From positions 1 to 64,000 of the forward strand of contig CABXRY010000001.1 in assembly GCA_902514755.1 (NCBI GenBank): DNA of 64,000 nt, read 5' to 3'. Positions 59,313 through 64,000 of this stretch are shown here, one piece after another. Each line of letters begins with the position of its first letter. Positions within the stretch are counted from its first letter, which is position 1. Below the pieces are notes generated by a model. That model had not been told where the DNA came from. It saw nothing but the letters and a program-made list of their open reading frames with translations, and searched no databases. The DNA is from an uncultured Pelagibacteraceae bacterium (lineage in GTDB: Bacteria > Pseudomonadota > Alphaproteobacteria > Pelagibacterales > Pelagibacteraceae). The translations under genes were made by a program, and so were the position numbers.

Positions 59313-60242
59313 TCATTTTTTTAAATTTACTTTTTCTTTCAATATTGGTTTTCCTAATCCATCAATGTCTTGTCTAGTTCTGATTGGTTTAAGTTCACCT
59401 TTTATATTGGAGTTTATTTCATCAATATATGTTTGTTGAAAATTTTTATTTGATTTTCCTATTAAATATCTCAATGAAATTCTAAATTTATCAGACTCAT
59501 TTTCAACTGGTTGTGTCCCATGTAATGTGCAATTATGCCAGATTGCTGCATAGCCAGGCTTACCTGTTAAAATACATTCATCGCACTCAACCTTCTCTCC
59601 TTGCTCATTTTCATATATCCATAAGTCATTATTATTTTTTTTTAATTTATGAGGAAATAATGTTGCTCCAAGTCTATGACTATTCTTTAATAAATGTAAA
59701 GGAGAATCACTTTTACTAACTTCGTGAATATAAACATAAAGTGTGAAAAAAGTTGATGGATCTAAGTCGATCTTTCCTTTTGGCCAGTCAATTATGTCCT
59801 GATGGAAATCTATTCCTCTAAAATATGTAATATCTCTAAATTTATTCTTTATATAAGGTCCTAAGTTTGGAACATTAATACCTTTTATTTCTGACTTTAC
59901 CCACTCAGGCAACCATGAGGACGGCACTCCACAAACGGCTTTTCTTATAACAATTTCATAATCTTTACCTAAAAGTTCCGTTATTAAGCTATTTATTGCC
60001 TCATTTTCTTCAATAAATTTTAAATCATCATTAAACTGATTAAGAAAATTGAAAGTTTTTGTTGGATTATGTTTTAAATGACTTTCCTCTAATTTATACT
60101 CTTCTTTTGTTTGAAACAAAGAAGAGCTAAAATTTCTTTTTTCTCTTATTTTTTTATAAATACTCTCAACACTATCTTTGTCTAGAAGCTCTTTAAAAAT
60201 ATAAAAACCATTGTTATATATTTCCCTTGCTGGACCTGTCAT
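59313..60242 (-). CDS. Phytanoyl-CoA dioxygenase (PhyH) family Fe/2OG oxygenase
   Basis: YFRGIDFHQDIIDWP (HxD), IWHNCTLHGTQPVENESDKFRISLRYLI (distal His and Arg). Confidence 0.87.
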   Translation of the reverse strand: MTGPAREIYNNGFYIFKELLDKDSVESIYKKIREKRNFSSSLFQTKEEYKLEESHLKHNPTKTFNFLNQFNDDLKFIEENEAINSLITELLGKDYEIVIRKAVCGVPSSWLPEWVKSEIKGINVPNLGPYIKNKFRDITYFRGIDFHQDIIDWPKGKIDLDPSTFFTLYVYIHEVSKSDSPLHLLKNSHRLGATLFPHKLKKNNNDLWIYENEQGEKVECDECILTGKPGYAAIWHNCTLHGTQPVENESDKFRISLRYLIGKSNKNFQQTYIDEINSNIKGELKPIRTRQDIDGLGKPILKEKVNLKK

Positions 60243-60398
60243 TTTTTATATACTTCAACTATATTAGTTAATAATTATTATTTTTACTCTAATAATGAGC
60301 AATATCAGAAAAATAAAAAAGAATCTACTAACATAGTATTTCGGTAAGTTCATTTCTAAATTAAGAAACTTGCTAATAAGTTGCCAATATCAACTTAA

Positions 60399-61040
60399 TT
60401 ATAAATTAAACTCTGATTTTTTAACTTCTATTATATCTAAATAAAACTTTTCTGTTGCATCAGCCTCATTACATGTTTCAAAAAAATGAGAATTTTGATT
60501 ATTAACTTTTTTTAAATGAAATCTTTCTTTTAACTTAAATCCAAATCTGTTATGTAACAACATTGCCATAGAATTATGTGATAATACTTGTGCATTAATT
60601 TCATCTACTTTAAGCACTTCAAACGCCCATTCAATAATAGATTTCTCAGCAAAGTATATAAGGTCAGTGTGTCCCCCAGATTTACCTCTGATGACATTAT
60701 CCAACTGAGCTTGTTTAGAATTAATTTCATCCAAGCCTATATGGCCAATTAATTCATTGTCCAAATAAATACCAAAAAAAATTCTATTTGGTTGAGCTAT
60801 TAAAAGATTTTTAATGTAATGCGTGGTACTTTGAACTGTTACTTTTGACTGATTGACAAAGAATCTGTTAAAAGTATTACGCCATTTCATAAATGAGTTT
60901 ATCAATTCATCATTTTTAAGTGCCCAATTACCGATTGGAATTAGCTCTGCTAAAATTTGACCATCTAGATCACAAACATGAATAGAAGAAGCTGCCGCTT
61001 CTTTGAATTCATTTTTTTTTAGTTTTTGTAAATCAATCAT
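60399..61040 (-). CDS. GNAT acetyltransferase, RimJ/RimL-like
   Basis: FFGIYLDNELIGHIGLDEI; IIEWAFEVLKVDEINAQVLSHNSMAMLLHNRFGFKLKERF. Confidence 0.85.
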   Translation of the reverse strand: MIDLQKLKKNEFKEAAASSIHVCDLDGQILAELIPIGNWALKNDELINSFMKWRNTFNRFFVNQSKVTVQSTTHYIKNLLIAQPNRIFFGIYLDNELIGHIGLDEINSKQAQLDNVIRGKSGGHTDLIYFAEKSIIEWAFEVLKVDEINAQVLSHNSMAMLLHNRFGFKLKERFHLKKVNNQNSHFFETCNEADATEKFYLDIIEVKKSEFNL

Positions 61041-61042
61041 GA

Positions 61043-62338
61043 TTAATCTTTTTTAAATCTATGACCTACTTTAACTTCAGAAAATTTTATCCTCATAGGC
61101 AGCATGTGACTGGGTAGAGCCTTATTTAAAAATATTTGAAATTTATTTTTATCAATTTTTATATTTTTTGCCAATTGAACAGTAAGCTCGACATGTTGAC
61201 CTGTTATTGGATTTGGCTTACCCTCTGCTTTAACTAGACTTACATCATCATATTGCAACGCTACACGCTCAACTTCTGATGCCATAAATTTTAAACCTCC
61301 AACATTAATAACATCACTGGTTCGACCTGTTACCTTATAGTATCCATCACACTCTTCTACAATATCTTTTGTATTATACCAGCCTTCTTCATTAAAAGGA
61401 CTACTAGCATTTAAATATCCTAACATTCTTGTTTGAGAACGAATTTCAAGCACATTGTCCACTACTCTTGTTTCAATATCTTCACCACCAATTTTCATAA
61501 ATAAACTATTTCGAGCTTTACTTTTAACACGAACAATTCCTAGCTCAGACATTCCAAAAGTTTGTCTAAAATCTACATAAGGAAGTAAATCACAAAGCAA
61601 ATCTAGTGTTGGCTGGTCCATACGTTCAGTTCCATAGGTTATAATCCTAAGAGATTTTGGAACTTTATCAGGTATTAAACCGCTCATTAACATCATGCGA
61701 AGAAAGGTTGGTGTTGTGGGAAGCACTTCAATTTTGTGCTCCTCACAAGTTGCTAAAATATCCTCAACACTTCTAGATCTTGGCGCTACAACAGTACCTT
61801 TATTAAAAAGGGTGTGAAGAAGAGTGTTAAGTCCCCCAATATGATCAAACAATAGAAAATTAATAGCTTTCAATGTAGGACGGGGTGTTTCAAATCGCTT
61901 CATAAACACAGTTAAATCATGCAAAATTGCTTTTGGTCTACCGGTAGTTCCTGTTGAAAAAAGTACTAATCCTGCATGTTTTTGAGATCGCAGGTTTTCG
62001 ATTAATTCATGTTTCTGATTGTGATGAATACGCTTTATTGTGTTGCCATCTATTATTATATCAACAAATGCTGACTGAAAGAAGTATTCATGTTGCGATT
62101 TAGTTTCAGTTGTAAGAGGTACTAGAATAACATTTTTGTCAATCAGCTGTAATAGTGTCAATATTGATTGAGGGTCAAAGTCACCTATTAGAGCTACTAC
62201 ATCACCACTATTGACATCTGATAAATCTAGAGATTTATGATAAACTATTTCTTTAAAACTTAATTTACCTTTAGAATGCTCGAGAAAAGGATGATCAATA
62301 TCTTCCCAACGCTTCTTAAGCTTGTCTAAAATCTTCAC
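61043..62338 (-). CDS. ANL-superfamily AMP-dependent acyl ligase
   Basis: GLVLFSTGTTGRPKAILHDL; YNTKDIVEECDGYYKVTGRTSDVINVGGLKFMASEVE. Confidence 0.92.
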   Translation of the reverse strand: MKILDKLKKRWEDIDHPFLEHSKGKLSFKEIVYHKSLDLSDVNSGDVVALIGDFDPQSILTLLQLIDKNVILVPLTTETKSQHEYFFQSAFVDIIIDGNTIKRIHHNQKHELIENLRSQKHAGLVLFSTGTTGRPKAILHDLTVFMKRFETPRPTLKAINFLLFDHIGGLNTLLHTLFNKGTVVAPRSRSVEDILATCEEHKIEVLPTTPTFLRMMLMSGLIPDKVPKSLRIITYGTERMDQPTLDLLCDLLPYVDFRQTFGMSELGIVRVKSKARNSLFMKIGGEDIETRVVDNVLEIRSQTRMLGYLNASSPFNEEGWYNTKDIVEECDGYYKVTGRTSDVINVGGLKFMASEVERVALQYDDVSLVKAEGKPNPITGQHVELTVQLAKNIKIDKNKFQIFLNKALPSHMLPMRIKFSEVKVGHRFKKD

Positions 62339-63015
62339 TAAACACCGCCAACATTAAGGACTTGTCCACTTAATGAGGAGGCTTTTTCATCAATTAAAAG
62401 TTCAACAAGATCACAGATATCTGACTTCTGATATTGCTTTGGTACTATTTGTTGTGAAGTAATATTTTTGATCTGACTATCTGTAATGCCTTTTAGTAAG
62501 TCTGTTTTTATCGGTCCGGGTGCTATACAGTTTACGCGCACATTAAAGTCAGCCATTTCTCTCGCAAAGGTTCGTGAAAAAGTCTCAACCCCGGCTTTAG
62601 AAGCTGCATACACAGATTCACCTTTTAATGCTAGTGCCACTGCAATCGTAGAAAAATTTATGAAACTTCCATATTTTTGTCTTAACATTATTGGTGCAAA
62701 TAGCTGACAACAATATATTGTGCCAACTAAGTTTGTTTGAATCAAATTTTGAACAGTTGACTTGTCAGTTGTTATTGCTAAGTTCATTGACGCTATACCA
62801 GCTGCATTTATAAAAGCTTTTACTGGCATCTTCATTCTTTTAATTTCGCGAGCAGCACTTTTAACAGACAAGTAATTACTTACATCACACTCGATACCTT
62901 CAATATGAAGATCATTTATAGATCTTGAGAGACCAACGACCTTCTCACTTCTTTCTATCAAACGCTCAGTAATTGCCTTTCCAAGTCCACGGCTGGCTCC
63001 AGTAACAATAATCAA
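62338..63015 (-). CDS. SDR family oxidoreductase (FabG-like)
   Basis: MIIVTGASRGLGKAITERL, INAAGIASMN, VYAASKAGVETFSRTFAREMADFNVRVNCIAPGPIKTD. Confidence 0.93.
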   Translation of the reverse strand: MIIVTGASRGLGKAITERLIERSEKVVGLSRSINDLHIEGIECDVSNYLSVKSAAREIKRMKMPVKAFINAAGIASMNLAITTDKSTVQNLIQTNLVGTIYCCQLFAPIMLRQKYGSFINFSTIAVALALKGESVYAASKAGVETFSRTFAREMADFNVRVNCIAPGPIKTDLLKGITDSQIKNITSQQIVPKQYQKSDICDLVELLIDEKASSLSGQVLNVGGV

Positions 63016-63291
63016 CTATGCCTCCGATTGTTTTTTAAACTCTTCAGCAAGCGCTGCTACACTTCGAAACATACTACGTGATTTGGACATTGCTTCTTCT
63101 GAAGTCCAGTCAAATTCAAAATCATACTCATCAGCTATATCCTCTAGAGCAATACATAATTCCACAAGCTTCATTGAGTCTAACAAAGATTCGCTTCCGA
63201 TTAGACTCATTTCTTCTTTTACTTCAACTTTACCAGCTAACAAATTAGAAATTGTTGTAATTACAATCTCGCTAGCTTTATTATATTTCAT
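63016..63291 (-). CDS. Acyl carrier protein
   Basis: GSESLLDSMKLVELCIALED: phosphopantetheine-attachment DSM motif. Confidence 0.88.
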   Translation of the reverse strand: MKYNKASEIVITTISNLLAGKVEVKEEMSLIGSESLLDSMKLVELCIALEDIADEYDFEFDWTSEEAMSKSRSMFRSVAALAEEFKKQSEA

Positions 63292-63397
63292 TTAAATTCT
63301 TTAAGTTAAACAATTTTAATTAAGTATTTTTTTATATTAACAATTATTTAATAATTGAAGAATACAAGTAATATTTTATTAGATAGTAAATAAATAA

Positions 63398-64000
63398 TCA
63401 ACACAATGATGCTTCACTTGCAATTTGTGCAATTTTAATTACATCCGCTTGTTTTAATCCTGGATAGGCAGGCAAAGAGACAGTGCAATGTGCTAGAGAT
63501 CTGGCATATGGAAAATTATTTGGATCACCTAATAATTCATATTCTTCAATAGGAACAATAGCTTTAACATCTGCTTTTGCAAGCGCGCTTATTACTTTTT
63601 TTGGATTCTTGCATTTCATTACTATTCTATAGCGCACTGGTTCAATTATTTTTGATTCATCATCTATAAGATTTAGTCCGGATTGACGATAAATTTCAAA
63701 CCATTTTTGTCTTTGCCTTATGAAATTAGGTAATTTTAGAAGTTGCGCTCTGCCAATGGCTGCTTGTAAATCCGTCATCTGAAAATTAAAACGAAGATTA
63801 CTATCCTTGCGACAATCAAATTCACGGTAATCCCGAATATAATCAATCAATTTTTTATTTCGTGAGATTACAGCACCTCCTTGTCCACCACTTGTGATCA
63901 TTTTTGTAGCATAAAATGAACAAATTCCTAATTCTCCACGTAAACCAATTCTTTTTCCCTTAATTAAAGCGCCAAATGATTGTGCTAAATCTTCTACAAC
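63398..64000 (-). CDS. DegT/DnrJ/EryC1/StrS aminotransferase (partial, runs off window end)
   Basis: Frame stays open from ORF-track start 63901 to window end: VVEDLAQSFGALIKGKRIGLRGELGICSFYATKMITSGGQGGAVISRNKKL; PLP lysine in FYATK. Confidence 0.93.
   Translation of the reverse strand, partial: VVEDLAQSFGALIKGKRIGLRGELGICSFYATKMITSGGQGGAVISRNKKLIDYIRDYREFDCRKDSNLRFNFQMTDLQAAIGRAQLLKLPNFIRQRQKWFEIYRQSGLNLIDDESKIIEPVRYRIVMKCKNPKKVISALAKADVKAIVPIEEYELLGDPNNFPYARSLAHCTVSLPAYPGLKQADVIKIAQIASEASLC

Overview
This AT-rich, compact 64 kb window has two parts. Gene content and order look like a SAR11/Pelagibacterales alphaproteobacterium; that assignment is inference, since no search was run. (1) About 1-20.0 kb is conserved core: pal(partial)-tolB-tolA-tolR-tolQ, a RuvC-like resolvase, yebC, ymdB, a 5-FCL gene, zapA, then a divergent tkt-gap-pgk-fba-thiE-efp-suhB run, rpmE, a DUF1013 gene, rpsU, tRNA-fMet, a transaldolase-family gene, pntB/pntA2/pntA1, a tiny aa3-oxidase subunit IV-like ORF, rpmJ, and an isolated 5S rRNA on the minus strand. 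(2) About 20.1-64 kb is a single-orientation (minus strand) surface-polysaccharide hypervariable island lying upstream of the 5S gene. It contains Wzz/Wzy-like genes, a WreV/WreU/WreQ-like initiation module, galE, a WbpG-HisH-HisF amidination module, a CDP-6-deoxyhexose cassette (RfbF/RfbG/cupin/SDR), and a complete-looking phosphonate module: PEP mutase fused to a cytidylyltransferase, phosphonopyruvate decarboxylase, an Fe-alcohol dehydrogenase, a CDP-alcohol phosphatidyltransferase-like protein, a methyltransferase and LicD. It also contains a GMC oxidoreductase with a small Tat-signal partner, PIG-L and formyltransferase genes, a TylF-type methyltransferase, WbqC, PhyH, and a DegT/ACP/AMP-ligase/SDR/GNAT cassette. 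The most interesting candidate system is the predicted hydroxyethylphosphonate-decorated glycan or lipid. Other notable points are a decayed neuB-like pseudogene hidden in a 'noncoding' gap, a 29-codon cytidylyltransferase-like remnant, a WbqC gene with a likely CUG start, and the 5S rRNA stranded at the end of the island.
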